A stretch of DNA of 7,331 nt from DASZZV01 sp035544835 (GTDB taxonomy: Bacteria; Acidobacteriota; Thermoanaerobaculia; Gp7-AA8), in the NCBI GenBank assembly GCA_035544835.1, contig DASZZV010000341.1, forward strand, positions 1-7,331. Direction: 5' to 3'. Of this stretch, positions 1 to 6,381 are shown piece after piece. Under the pieces are notes generated by a model. The model was given only the letters and a program-made list of their open reading frames with translations. It was not told where the DNA came from and did no database searches. The position numbers and the translations under genes are program-made. How positions within the stretch are numbered: position 1 is the first letter of the stretch; every line of letters begins with the position of its first letter.

Positions 1-43
1 TCGTGATGTCACCAAAGATCCTTCGCTATCGCTCAGGATGACA
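1..43 (-). repeat. Truncated, diverged arm of the GTCATCC palindrome family
   Basis: Read on the minus strand, positions 43-16 begin TGTCATCCTGAGCG and end in AAGGATCT. Aligned with the arms at 1867 and 7203, this matches 23 of 28 positions, so it is a variant of the same repeat family. Only one arm is in view because the window starts here. It lies 13 bp past the stop codon of the receiver gene, the same 3'-end placement as the other copies. Confidence 0.6.
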
Positions 44-56
44 AGCCGTTCCCGAC

Positions 57-443
57 CTACGCCTTCTCCACGCACCTGCGCACAACCACCAACAGCTCCT
101 CGGGCTCAAAGGGCTTGGAAACGAAATCGAAAATCTCGTCGCGAATCCCGTCGATGATGGACCGCGATGACGTACCCGAGACGACAATGGCGCGCTTCAG
201 CAGCTCCGCGTGAGACTGCCGCATTTCTTTCACGACCGTGAGTCCACCTTCCAGAGGCATCATGATGTCCAGCAGAATTACCGAGTAATCACTTTCCCCC
301 TGAAGATGCTTGATGGCATCGGCGCCACTGGTCACTGCATCGACGGCAAACCCTTCTTTCTGGAGAATCTTTGTGATGAGCCGACGCATGGAAGCGTCGT
401 CATCCAGTACCAGAGCGCGTTTTTTCCTGAAGCTGGGCCACAT
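57..443 (-). CDS. Stand-alone response-regulator receiver domain protein
   Basis: This is a 128-residue CheY-like receiver with no output domain. It should accept a phosphoryl group from a histidine kinase in the cytoplasm and act through protein contacts. The diagnostic residues are all visible: the acidic cluster D14-D15-D16, phospho-acceptor D59 in the LLDIMMP motif, the switch Ser S89 in VVSGTS, F107 near the switch aromatic position, and K110-P111. The length fits a bare receiver fold. ATG at 443 is the only sensible start, because the upstream in-frame codons contain no ATG, GTG or TTG before a stop; no clear Shine-Dalgarno precedes it. The gene is divergent from the M20 peptidase with 81 bp between the starts. 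No kinase or other partner is in the window, so the pathway is unknown. The family call is secure; the role is not. Confidence 0.93.
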   Translation of the reverse strand: MWPSFRKKRALVLDDDASMRRLITKILQKEGFAVDAVTSGADAIKHLQGESDYSVILLDIMMPLEGGLTVVKEMRQSHAELLKRAIVVSGTSSRSIIDGIRDEIFDFVSKPFEPEELLVVVRRCVEKA

Positions 444-524
444 GCTGGAGAGAAGATATCCGAAGGTGCAGGAAACCGAGAGATGATTCTACGTGGAGTC
501 ACGAACTTTTTTCAGGAGACGAGG

Positions 525-1820
525 ATGAAACGACTTCCCATGAAGGTGATTGCCGGCGCTGCGATCCTCTTTACAATGGCGCTCGCCATGCCGACTGAAG
601 CCGCAGGAACCCTCACCGCCGAAGAGAAGAAAATCGTCGCGTGGGTGGATGTCCATCACCCCGCGGCCGTCTCGCTTCTCGAAGAAGCCGTGCGTATTCC
701 GAGCGCAACGCTGAATTTCACCGGCGTCCGCAAGGTCGGTGATCTCTTCGCCGAGCGATACCGCGCCATCGGATTCGAGACCCGATGGCTCGACTTGCCG
801 CCAGAGGTCAATCGCGCCGGTCATCTCTTCGCCGAGCGTCACGGAAAACGGGGGCGGAAGCTCCTCCTCATCGGCCACCTCGACACCGTCATCGAAAGCA
901 GCCCGGTCGTAAGGGAAGGGATGACTCTTCGCGGAAATGGCGGCTCGGACATGAAAGGCGGAGACGTCATCATGCTCTACGCCCTGGAGGCCCTCGCACA
1001 CGCCGGCGTTCTTCGAGACACTGCGATCATCGTCGCTTTGACCGGCGACGAAGAGGACCCCGGAAAACCACTGAAAATCAGTCGCCGCGAGCTCATCGAC
1101 GCCGCCCGGCGCAGCGATCTGGCTCTGGCATTTGAAGGCACGGTCGAGAACACGGGAACCGTAGCGAGGCGCGGTTTCACTTCCTGGAAACTCGAGACCT
1201 CGGCGCGCGGAGGTCACTCCTCCGGAATCTTCACCGCCACCTCAGGATCGGGCGCTGTCTTCGAAGCCGCTCGAATCCTGGATCGCTTTTATCAGGAAGT
1301 CCGCGGTGAGGAGTACCTCACTTTCAATCCCAGCGTCATCGTCGGTGGCACCGACGTGGCGATGGATGACGACGTAAAGAAGGGCACGGCGGACGGGAAG
1401 CTCAACGTGATTCCCAAGCAGGTGGTGGTCGAAGGAGACCTGCGTTTTCTGACCAACACTCAGCGGGATCGCACCGAGGAAAAGATGCGGGCCATCGTCG
1501 AGCAGCACCTACCTGGAACGTCGGCCATCATTACCTTCAACGACGGCTACCCGGCGATGGAGCCGACCGAGGGGAACCACAAACTTCTGAAGGTATTCGA
1601 CCAGGTGAGCCGGGACCTCGGTTTTGGAGAAGTCACACCGCTCGATCCTTCCAAACGAGGTGCCGGCGACGTCTCCTTCGTAGCCCCGATCATCGACTGC
1701 CTCGACGGCCTGGGAGCGAAAGGCGAGCGCGAACACTCCGCCGATGAATGGGTAGATATGAGCTCGATTCCGATGCTCATCAAAAGGGCGGCGCTGCTCA
1801 TCTACCGGCTGAGCCGGTGA
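525..1820 (+). CDS. Secreted M20-family zinc metallopeptidase (carboxypeptidase G2/ArgE/DapE-like)
   Basis: This 431-residue enzyme of the M20 family should hydrolyse an amide or peptide bond using two metal ions. All metal and catalytic positions are present: H118 and D120 in GHLD, bridging D142 in GGSDMKGG, E176-E177 in TGDEEDPG (E176 the likely general base), E204 in AFEGT, and H404 in REHSADEW. H231 in RGGHSSG lies in the dimerisation lid domain, about residues 215-330. An N-terminal hydrophobic stretch at residues 8-21 and a small-residue site near A25-A28 look like a Sec signal peptide without a lipobox Cys, so periplasmic or extracellular export is expected. ATG 525 was chosen because AGGAG at 514-518 sits 6 nt upstream and the signal peptide starts there. 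The frame is open back to 210, but that extension is antisense to the receiver gene. The substrate cannot be told from sequence. Confidence 0.93.
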   Translation: MKRLPMKVIAGAAILFTMALAMPTEAAGTLTAEEKKIVAWVDVHHPAAVSLLEEAVRIPSATLNFTGVRKVGDLFAERYRAIGFETRWLDLPPEVNRAGHLFAERHGKRGRKLLLIGHLDTVIESSPVVREGMTLRGNGGSDMKGGDVIMLYALEALAHAGVLRDTAIIVALTGDEEDPGKPLKISRRELIDAARRSDLALAFEGTVENTGTVARRGFTSWKLETSARGGHSSGIFTATSGSGAVFEAARILDRFYQEVRGEEYLTFNPSVIVGGTDVAMDDDVKKGTADGKLNVIPKQVVVEGDLRFLTNTQRDRTEEKMRAIVEQHLPGTSAIITFNDGYPAMEPTEGNHKLLKVFDQVSRDLGFGEVTPLDPSKRGAGDVSFVAPIIDCLDGLGAKGEREHSADEWVDMSSIPMLIKRAALLIYRLSR

Positions 1821-1827
1821 AGCCGGA

Positions 1828-1848
1828 ATTGAAAAATGAAAATTGAAA
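1828..1848 (+). repeat. Heptanucleotide tandem repeat, 3 units (left member of an inverted pair)
   Basis: Three 7-nt units in register, ATTGAAA, AATGAAA and ATTGAAA, start 7 bp after the stop codon of the M20 gene. The reverse complement recurs at 2020-2040, so the two sets flank the large palindrome between them. The middle unit, read from another phase, is GAAAAAT, which also occurs in the long array near 6424-6486. Confidence 0.75.
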
Positions 1849-1865
1849 AAAGGACTTACTTGTAG

Positions 1866-1993
1866 GTGTCATCCCGAGCCGCAGCGAGGGATCTGGGCGG
1901 GGGCCCTGCTCTCGAGGCGCCAGGCAATTGCGCGTAATTGCGCTCGGGGGTAAGGCCCCCGCCCAGATCCCTCGCTGCGGCTCGGGATGACAC
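1866..1993. repeat. Long palindromic intergenic repeat, copy 1 (40-bp arms)
   Basis: Left arm 1866-1905 begins GTGTCATCCCGAGCCGCAGC and is the exact reverse complement of 1954-1993 (40 of 40 by eye), around a 48-nt centre. The same arms occur at 7202-7241 and 7288-7327 with a different centre. There is no ORF or transposase inside, so this is a REP/MITE-like non-autonomous element, not an insertion sequence. It sits between two convergent genes, where its RNA hairpin could end transcription from both sides or protect 3' ends; no U-tract follows either arm directly. Its function is unproven. Confidence 0.9.
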
Positions 1994-2019
1994 ATTCTCG
2001 CAAGCCAACCTTTCTCCCT

Positions 2020-2040
2020 TTTCAATTTTCAATTTTCAAT
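2020..2040 (-). repeat. Heptanucleotide tandem repeat, 3 units (right member of an inverted pair)
   Basis: Three TTTCAAT units in register are the reverse complement of the ATTGAAA units at 1828-1848. The stretch covers the last codons and the stop codon of the YbaK-like gene (2022-2024), so the repeat is partly coding. Confidence 0.75.
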
Positions 2041-2561
2041 TCCCTCAGCACCGCCAGTCCTTCAATCACCTTCGCGTTGGGAATGCGCCGAAGGTGCTCG
2101 GGGGCCATTCGGATCTTCATCGACCTGCTGCCGCCGCCGATGATGACGTAGTCGGGCTTCATGACCGCGGCGTCGATATAGAGCGGTATCGAGTCGGGCA
2201 AGGCCAGCACGGTAACGCCTCCCACCATCATCCCTGTCAGCGCGATGGTCTCTTCTGCTGAGGCGAACGACAGCAGCCGCACCTGCATCAGATCGCTAAC
2301 GGTGTGGTTCACGTCGAGCTTCGTAGTCGAAAGTACCAGGCAGGCCACGGACTGCCGCGGCTCCTTTTTCGAGGAGACGATGATCGTGTTCGCAGAATGC
2401 GACGGAGGGATTCCGTAGTGCTCGCAGAAGGCGGCGGTGTCCGCAAGCGCCGGATCGCAAGGCATGACCTCGTACGGCACGCCCAGCCCCTCGGCAGCTG
2501 CTCGCACACGGTCTTCCACGGACCGAAGCTCGCCATCAGTGGAATTGAAAATTGGACTCAC
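2022..2561 (-). CDS. YbaK/ProX-like aminoacyl-tRNA deacylase (editing-domain) protein
   Basis: This is a 179-residue protein of the YbaK/ProX (INS-like) superfamily, whose members hydrolyse mischarged aminoacyl-tRNAs in trans in the cytoplasm. Visible family features are an N-terminal helix and the VPYEVMPCD strand at residues 15-36, the conserved Lys K81 in TTKLDVN, the TGMMVGGVTVLALP loop at 109-122, D130, and GGGSRSMKI at 142-150. The exact tRNA and amino acid specificity cannot be assigned. The start is uncertain: GTG at 2561 has the purine stretch AGAAGAG directly against it instead of a normally spaced Shine-Dalgarno, and residues 2-7 are encoded by heptad-repeat sequence. The recognisable domain begins only near residue 14, so a shorter protein from a downstream GTG (V15 or V19) is possible. 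The C-terminal LKIEN and the stop codon also come from repeat DNA. It lies 41 bp downstream of the secreted-protein gene and may share its transcript. Confidence 0.87.
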   Translation of the reverse strand: MSPIFNSTDGELRSVEDRVRAAAEGLGVPYEVMPCDPALADTAAFCEHYGIPPSHSANTIIVSSKKEPRQSVACLVLSTTKLDVNHTVSDLMQVRLLSFASAEETIALTGMMVGGVTVLALPDSIPLYIDAAVMKPDYVIIGGGSRSMKIRMAPEHLRRIPNAKVIEGLAVLRELKIEN

Positions 2562-2586
2562 CTCTTCTGTTTTTCAATTTTCAATT
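2543..2586 (-). promoter_or_regulatory. Heptad-derived hairpin enclosing the GTG start of the YbaK-like gene
   Basis: On the minus strand the 11-nt arms AATTGAAAATT (2586-2576) and AATTTTCAATT (2553-2543) are perfect complements around a 22-nt loop. That loop contains the purine stretch AGAAGAG and the GTG start codon at 2561. The arms are units of the same heptad repeat seen elsewhere in the window. The structure is A/U-rich and therefore weak; an effect on translation is an inference. Confidence 0.5.
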
Positions 2587-2598
2587 TCTAATGATCAA

Positions 2599-2611
2599 TT
2601 CCCTAAGGGAA
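2599..2611 (-). terminator. Small palindrome over a stop codon, possible weak terminator
   Basis: TTCCCT-A-AGGGAA forms a 6-bp stem that includes the TAG stop (2605-2603) of the secreted-protein gene. On the minus strand it is followed by only a short mixed A/T stretch and no clear U-tract, so terminator activity is doubtful. Confidence 0.25.
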
Positions 2612-3322
2612 AACCATCCGCACGATGGCGGGAAGGTCAAACGACTCACCCAGGCCGGTCTGCCGGTTTAGGCCCTGGAAAATGACGTGGTAGTACTTGC
2701 AGTCGGAGACGATGCCGCTCGTGCTGCTGCCGGGGGTTTTTGTCTCGAAGGTTATCTGCGTGCCACTCGATCCCGGGCAACAGGCCGGCCCGCTGATGAT
2801 GAGACCCGGTCCAGTAACAGTCTTGAATTCGGACTTGGCAACCTGAAACTTTGATGAATCGGTGCGGCAGAACTCGATCGACGGCAGCACTTCGGGACTG
2901 GTAAATGGAAAGAGTGACGCGAAGTCTGACGTTTCATAGTCCATAACGTGCACGACGTTCTTCGTGTCGGTTACGGTGATAACCGGCTTCGCCTGAACGG
3001 TCAGGTTCAAACCGTTGAACCCGGGACGCAGGTCGACGCTCCTGGTCACCGTCACATACCCAAACCGTTCGAATGTGATGGTTGCCTGCCCCGCAGTGAG
3101 GTTGGTGAACTCGTACGAGCCATCCTTGCCCGAGGTAATGGTCTGATTCTGCACAGTGATCTGAACCCTGAACCCGGGCGCCCCGGTGCCGGCCTCGACA
3201 ATACTTCCGTTCAAACTCACGATCGACGGCCGGACGCCCCGGCCTCGGGCCGCGAATGCGGACGGATTCAGAATCAGAAAAAGAACGACAGCTGAAAGTA
3301 CAGGCAGCAGTCTTCGGACCAT
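2603..3322 (-). CDS. Secreted protein with carboxypeptidase-regulatory-like (beta-sandwich) domain
   Basis: This is a 239-residue exported protein of unknown function. Residues 1-25 form a clear Sec signal peptide: RR, then a hydrophobic core at about 8-19, then SAFA-AR as the likely cleavage site. Residues 37-112 match the carboxypeptidase regulatory-like fold (CarboxypepD_reg): LNGSIVEAGTGAPGFRVQI, then GKDGSYEFTNLTAG with the usual G-x-Y-x-F turn, then ITFERFGYVTVTRSV. These domains are non-catalytic. The C-terminal half (about 113-239) is not recognised; it holds four cysteines (C152, C181, C182, C208) that could form disulfides after export. No peptidase or TonB-receptor region follows, so this is not a truncated enzyme on the evidence seen. 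GAGGT (3335-3331) lies 8 nt before ATG 3322, which supports the start. It is in line with, and 234 bp downstream of, the SPFH gene, with a palindrome between them. Confidence 0.82.
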   Translation of the reverse strand: MVRRLLPVLSAVVLFLILNPSAFAARGRGVRPSIVSLNGSIVEAGTGAPGFRVQITVQNQTITSGKDGSYEFTNLTAGQATITFERFGYVTVTRSVDLRPGFNGLNLTVQAKPVITVTDTKNVVHVMDYETSDFASLFPFTSPEVLPSIEFCRTDSSKFQVAKSEFKTVTGPGLIISGPACCPGSSGTQITFETKTPGSSTSGIVSDCKYYHVIFQGLNRQTGLGESFDLPAIVRMVFP

Positions 3323-3439
3323 AGGGATACACCTCGCTCAGGAATTCGACGTCGCGAAGGGTAAGAAAGTGACGCGCGGATCTATTCCGGAGGCGAATTG
3401 AGGTCATGGGTGGAACGTCCAACTGCCCAGCCACGCCAT

Positions 3440-3541
3440 GGGTGTCGGCCGCACGCCGTGCGGCCCTACACGGGCCCGCTGCTCGATTCGATGATCGGCG
3501 CGCGGTCCGGCGTAGGGCCGCACGGCGTGCGGCCGGCACCC
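3440..3541. repeat. Second palindromic intergenic repeat family (30-bp arms)
   Basis: Arms 3440-3469 and 3512-3541 are reverse complements at 29 of 30 positions around a 42-nt centre. The single mismatch pairs T3445 with G3536. Each arm is itself a hairpin: GGCCGCAC and GTGCGGCC around 3 nt at 3447-3465 and again at 3516-3534. The arm sequence is unrelated to the GTCATCC palindromes. It ends 15 bp beyond the stop codon of the SPFH gene, so it could act as a terminator or mRNA end-protecting structure. No ORF of its own is credible. Confidence 0.88.
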
Positions 3542-3556
3542 GTTCCCGGGCGCTGG

Positions 3557-4657
3557 TTACTTCGGCGGAGGAGGAGGCGGCGGAATTGCCGACATCGCGA
3601 ACTCGGAGAACGAGCTCAGCGGTGCCCACCCCGACGCGCCCGGCTTCCAGGCCATGACTCCTGCCTCGATCTGACCCGAGTGCAGCATGGAGCGCAGGGT
3701 ATCGTCCGTGTATGGGCCGAACGTCTTCCCATCCATCGTCACGGACCAGCGGGCCGACGCGCCGGCGGCGGGCGGAGGTGGAGGAGCCTGGGAGCTCTGC
3801 TGCGACTGGTTCCCGAAACTCTGACCCATGGCATTACCCATGGCCATACCGGCCCCGATTCCAACCCCTGCCCCGGCCAGACCGCCCGGGTTTCCCGCAG
3901 CGATCTTCATCGAGTCGGCGGCCTGCAGCTGCGTGTACTGGTTCAGTTTGTCACCTAACACACCGAGTTTCGTGCGCTGATCGATAGCCGCCTCGACTTC
4001 GTCGGGAAGGGAAATGTTCTCGATGAAGAATTTGGCCAGCTCGACTCCGTAACCGGCGAACTCAGCCGCGATTTTCTGTTTGGCAATTTCACCGAGCTCC
4101 TCGTACTTGGCAGCCAGGTCGAGCGCCGGAATCTTCGATTCGGCCACAGCGTCGGAGAAACGCGAAAGGATCGTGGAACGCAGCTGACCGGAGATCTCGT
4201 CGGTGGTGGTAAGACCGCGAGTGCCGACGATTGTCTTGAACAGTTGTTTGGCGTCGACGATGCGCATGGCATATGTGCCGAAGGCGCGGAGACGGATCAT
4301 TCCGAAGTCCGTATCGCGCATCATCACCGGGTTCGACGTTCCCCACTTCAGGTCGGTGAACATCTGCGTGTTGAAGAAGTAGACCTCGGCTTTGAACGGC
4401 GACTCGAAGCCGAACTTCCAGCTTCGGAGCGTCGTCATGATCGGCATGTTCTTCGTGGTCAGCTCATACCGTCCCGGCGCGAACTGGTCGGCGAGCTGCC
4501 CTTCGTTGATGAAGAGGGCCACCTGGTTCTCTCGAACCGTCAGTTGAGCCCCCATTTTGATCTCCTGATCATGAACTGGGAAACGGTAGACGAGCGTGTC
4601 GCTCGACTGATCGAGCCACTCGATGACTTCGAGAAACTGATTTCCAAAAAATCCCAT
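3557..4657 (-). CDS. SPFH-domain protein (YdjI-like) fused to a GYF_2 domain
   Basis: This is a 366-residue protein. Residues 1-235 match the bacterial SPFH family related to Bacillus YdjI (often labelled virion-core-like): the GFFGNQFLEVIEW start, QVALFINEGQLADQFAPGRYEL at about 45-66, MRIVDAKQLF, and SDAVAESKIPALDLAAKYEELGEIAKQKI leading into the AGYGVELAKFFIENISLP segment. SPFH proteins oligomerise at membranes; YdjI works with PspA in envelope stress, but no PspA-type gene is in view here. A Gly/Ala/Met-rich stretch (256-280), a Q/S segment and a PPPPP linker (292-296) lead to a GYF_2 (DUF4339) domain at about 303-350, with WSVTMDGKTFGPYTDDTLRSM and the GWAPL motif. The protein ends in seven prolines and a lysine. 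There is no N-terminal membrane helix. GGAGG (4667-4663) lies 5 nt from ATG 4657. It is divergent from icd across 260 bp. Confidence 0.92.
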   Translation of the reverse strand: MGFFGNQFLEVIEWLDQSSDTLVYRFPVHDQEIKMGAQLTVRENQVALFINEGQLADQFAPGRYELTTKNMPIMTTLRSWKFGFESPFKAEVYFFNTQMFTDLKWGTSNPVMMRDTDFGMIRLRAFGTYAMRIVDAKQLFKTIVGTRGLTTTDEISGQLRSTILSRFSDAVAESKIPALDLAAKYEELGEIAKQKIAAEFAGYGVELAKFFIENISLPDEVEAAIDQRTKLGVLGDKLNQYTQLQAADSMKIAAGNPGGLAGAGVGIGAGMAMGNAMGQSFGNQSQQSSQAPPPPPAAGASARWSVTMDGKTFGPYTDDTLRSMLHSGQIEAGVMAWKPGASGWAPLSSFSEFAMSAIPPPPPPPK

Positions 4658-4840
4658 GACAGCCTCCGTAATTCGACAGAGAGTTTAGCCCAGGACGGCG
4701 TCGGCGCGGTGTAACGGACGGCCGGAGGCGGATTTTGCCGGCTCGCGGTACACGAGAGACCGCCTTCACGCCCAAATCTTCGCGAGCGGACCGCAGCACC
4801 TATCGGAATGTGCGGCCACGTCTGGCTGTGACGGGCACCC

Positions 4841-4869
4841 TTGACCCCCGCTGCGATCCCACCTAAGGT
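4841..4869 (+). promoter_or_regulatory. Possible sigma-70 type promoter for icd
   Basis: TTGACC (4841-4846) and TAAGGT (4864-4869) are separated by exactly 17 bp. The -35 matches consensus at 5 of 6 positions, while the -10 keeps only the key TA and final T. Transcription would start near 4876, leaving a leader of about 40 nt before the icd Shine-Dalgarno. Promoter consensus in this phylum is not well known to me, so this is a weak call. The rest of the 260-bp divergent gap (4658-4917) shows no repeat; AGTTTA at 4682-4687 is a possible -10 for the SPFH gene but lacks a -35. Confidence 0.35.
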
Positions 4870-4917
4870 AAGCACGTTTTCACTCCTTCGATCTCCGAGA
4901 CGACAAGGAACAAACGC

Positions 4918-6363
4918 ATGACACAGAAGACTCCTATCACCGTAGCCCACGGCGACGGCATCGGCCCCGAGATCATGGAAGCGACACTTCGGATTCTCGA
5001 GGCCGCTGGCGCCGCCATTGAGCCCGAGGTCATCGAAATCGGCGAGAAGGTCTATCTCAGCGGCAATTCGGCCGGCATTGCACCCGCAGCCTGGGAGTCT
5101 CTGCGGCGGACGAAGGTCTTCCTGAAAGCTCCGATCACGACGCCGCAGGGTGGCGGCTTCAAGAGTCTCAACGTCACGACGAGAAAGACCCTTGGTCTCT
5201 ACGCGAACGTTCGTCCCTGCGTTGCCTATCACCCATTCGTCGAGACCAAGCATCCCATCATGAACGTCGTCATCGTCCGCGAGAACGAAGAGGATCTCTA
5301 CGCCGGGATCGAGCACCGTCAGACCAACGACGTCATGCAGTGCCTCAAGCTCATCAGCCGTCCGGGCTGTGAAAAGATCGTCCGCTATGCATTCGAGTAC
5401 GCGAAGGCCAACAACCGGAAGAAAGTCACCTGCTTCACCAAAGACAACATCATGAAGTTCACCGACGGTCTTTTTCACAAGGTCTTCGATGAGATCAGCG
5501 CCGAGTATCCAGACCTCGAAAAAGAACATTGGATCGTCGACATCGGCGCCGCCAAACTGGCCGACACCCCGGAAGTGTTTGACGTGATCGTGATGCCCAA
5601 CCTGTATGGAGACATCCTCTCCGACGTGGCGGCGCAGATCGCCGGCTCGGTCGGGCTGGCAGGGTCGGCCAACATCGGTGACCACTGTGCGATGTTCGAG
5701 GCCATTCACGGATCGGCGCCGCGGCGGGCCGGGCAGGACAAGGCCAATCCATCAGGTCTCCTCCTCGGGGCGGTGATGATGCTCGTACACATCAACCAAT
5801 CTGACGTCGCCTCAAAGGTGCACAACGCCTGGCTTCGCACCATCGAGGACGGCGTTCACACCTATGACATTCATGCCGAAGGCGTCAGTAAGGAGAAGGT
5901 CGGAACGAAGGCCTTCGCCGACGCCGTCATCCAGCGTCTGGGGCAGAAGCCGCAGACATTCAAAGTAGTGTCTTACGGGCCGGCGCCGAAGCTCGCCGCC
6001 AGCAAAACCACGGTGGCGCGACAGAAGAAAGAGCTGGTCGGGACTGACCTGTTCTTCGACTGGCTGGAGGGCAAGCCGGAAGCCCTCGCCACGAAACTGC
6101 AGACTCTTTCAGGCGGCGAAATGAAGTTGTGGATGGTCAGCAACCGCGGGGTAAAGGTCTGGCCGAATGGATTTCCGGAAACGTTCCTGTCCGATCACTG
6201 GCGTTGCCGTTTCCTGGCGGCAAAAGAGGGTGCAAACGTGAGCCACAAGGACATCGCAGTGTTGATCCAGAGGGTGTCGGACTCCGGACTCGATCTCATC
6301 AAGACCGAGAATCTATACACGTTCGACGGCAAAGCCGGCTACTCGCTGGAGCAGGGAGAGTGA
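4918..6363 (+). CDS. icd: NADP-type isocitrate dehydrogenase with C-terminal extension
   Basis: This is a 481-residue enzyme that oxidatively decarboxylates isocitrate to 2-oxoglutarate in the TCA cycle. It resembles the Rickettsia and Thermus thermophilus type, longer than the E. coli enzyme (416 residues). Visible residues are HGDGIGPEIM near the N-terminus, the substrate-binding S83-N85-R89 in KSLNVTTRK, R99, R121, Y128 in EDLYAG, catalytic K175 in TKDNIMK, metal-binding D208, D232 and D236 (VDIG and NLYGDILSD), and the cofactor segment H264-G-S-A-P through ANPSG. Residues from about 355 to 481 form the extra C-terminal domain of this subfamily. NADP preference is inferred from the subfamily, not from a proven residue. 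AAGGA (4905-4909) lies 8 nt before ATG 4918, which fixes the start. A heptad array begins 18 bp after the stop, in place of a normal terminator. Confidence 0.95.
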   Translation: MTQKTPITVAHGDGIGPEIMEATLRILEAAGAAIEPEVIEIGEKVYLSGNSAGIAPAAWESLRRTKVFLKAPITTPQGGGFKSLNVTTRKTLGLYANVRPCVAYHPFVETKHPIMNVVIVRENEEDLYAGIEHRQTNDVMQCLKLISRPGCEKIVRYAFEYAKANNRKKVTCFTKDNIMKFTDGLFHKVFDEISAEYPDLEKEHWIVDIGAAKLADTPEVFDVIVMPNLYGDILSDVAAQIAGSVGLAGSANIGDHCAMFEAIHGSAPRRAGQDKANPSGLLLGAVMMLVHINQSDVASKVHNAWLRTIEDGVHTYDIHAEGVSKEKVGTKAFADAVIQRLGQKPQTFKVVSYGPAPKLAASKTTVARQKKELVGTDLFFDWLEGKPEALATKLQTLSGGEMKLWMVSNRGVKVWPNGFPETFLSDHWRCRFLAAKEGANVSHKDIAVLIQRVSDSGLDLIKTENLYTFDGKAGYSLEQGE

Positions 6364-6381
6364 AGAGGAAGAGGCGAAGCA

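Noticed and set aside
210..524. Open frame extending the M20 peptidase upstream by 105 residues
   Set aside because: It runs antisense through the receiver gene; a good ribosome site and a signal peptide begin at ATG 525 instead.
444..524. Promoters for the divergent receiver and M20 genes
   Set aside because: No convincing -35/-10 pair with normal spacing could be found in the 81 bp on either strand.
489..1217. Minus-strand frame of 242 codons in the M20 gene
   Set aside because: Antisense shadow; the plus strand carries every M20 motif.
1804..1818. Perfect 15-nt palindrome ACCGGCT-G-AGCCGGT at the end of the M20 gene
   Set aside because: It lies in the final codons up to the stop, has no T-tract and may arise by chance in GC-rich coding DNA.
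1866..1993. Insertion sequence with long terminal inverted repeats
   Set aside because: The 48-nt centre cannot encode a transposase, and no flanking direct repeat is evident.
4540..5709. Long minus-strand frame (389 codons) across icd and the divergent gap
   Set aside because: It is the antisense shadow of the clearly coding icd gene and also overlaps the start of the SPFH gene; the translation shows no domain.
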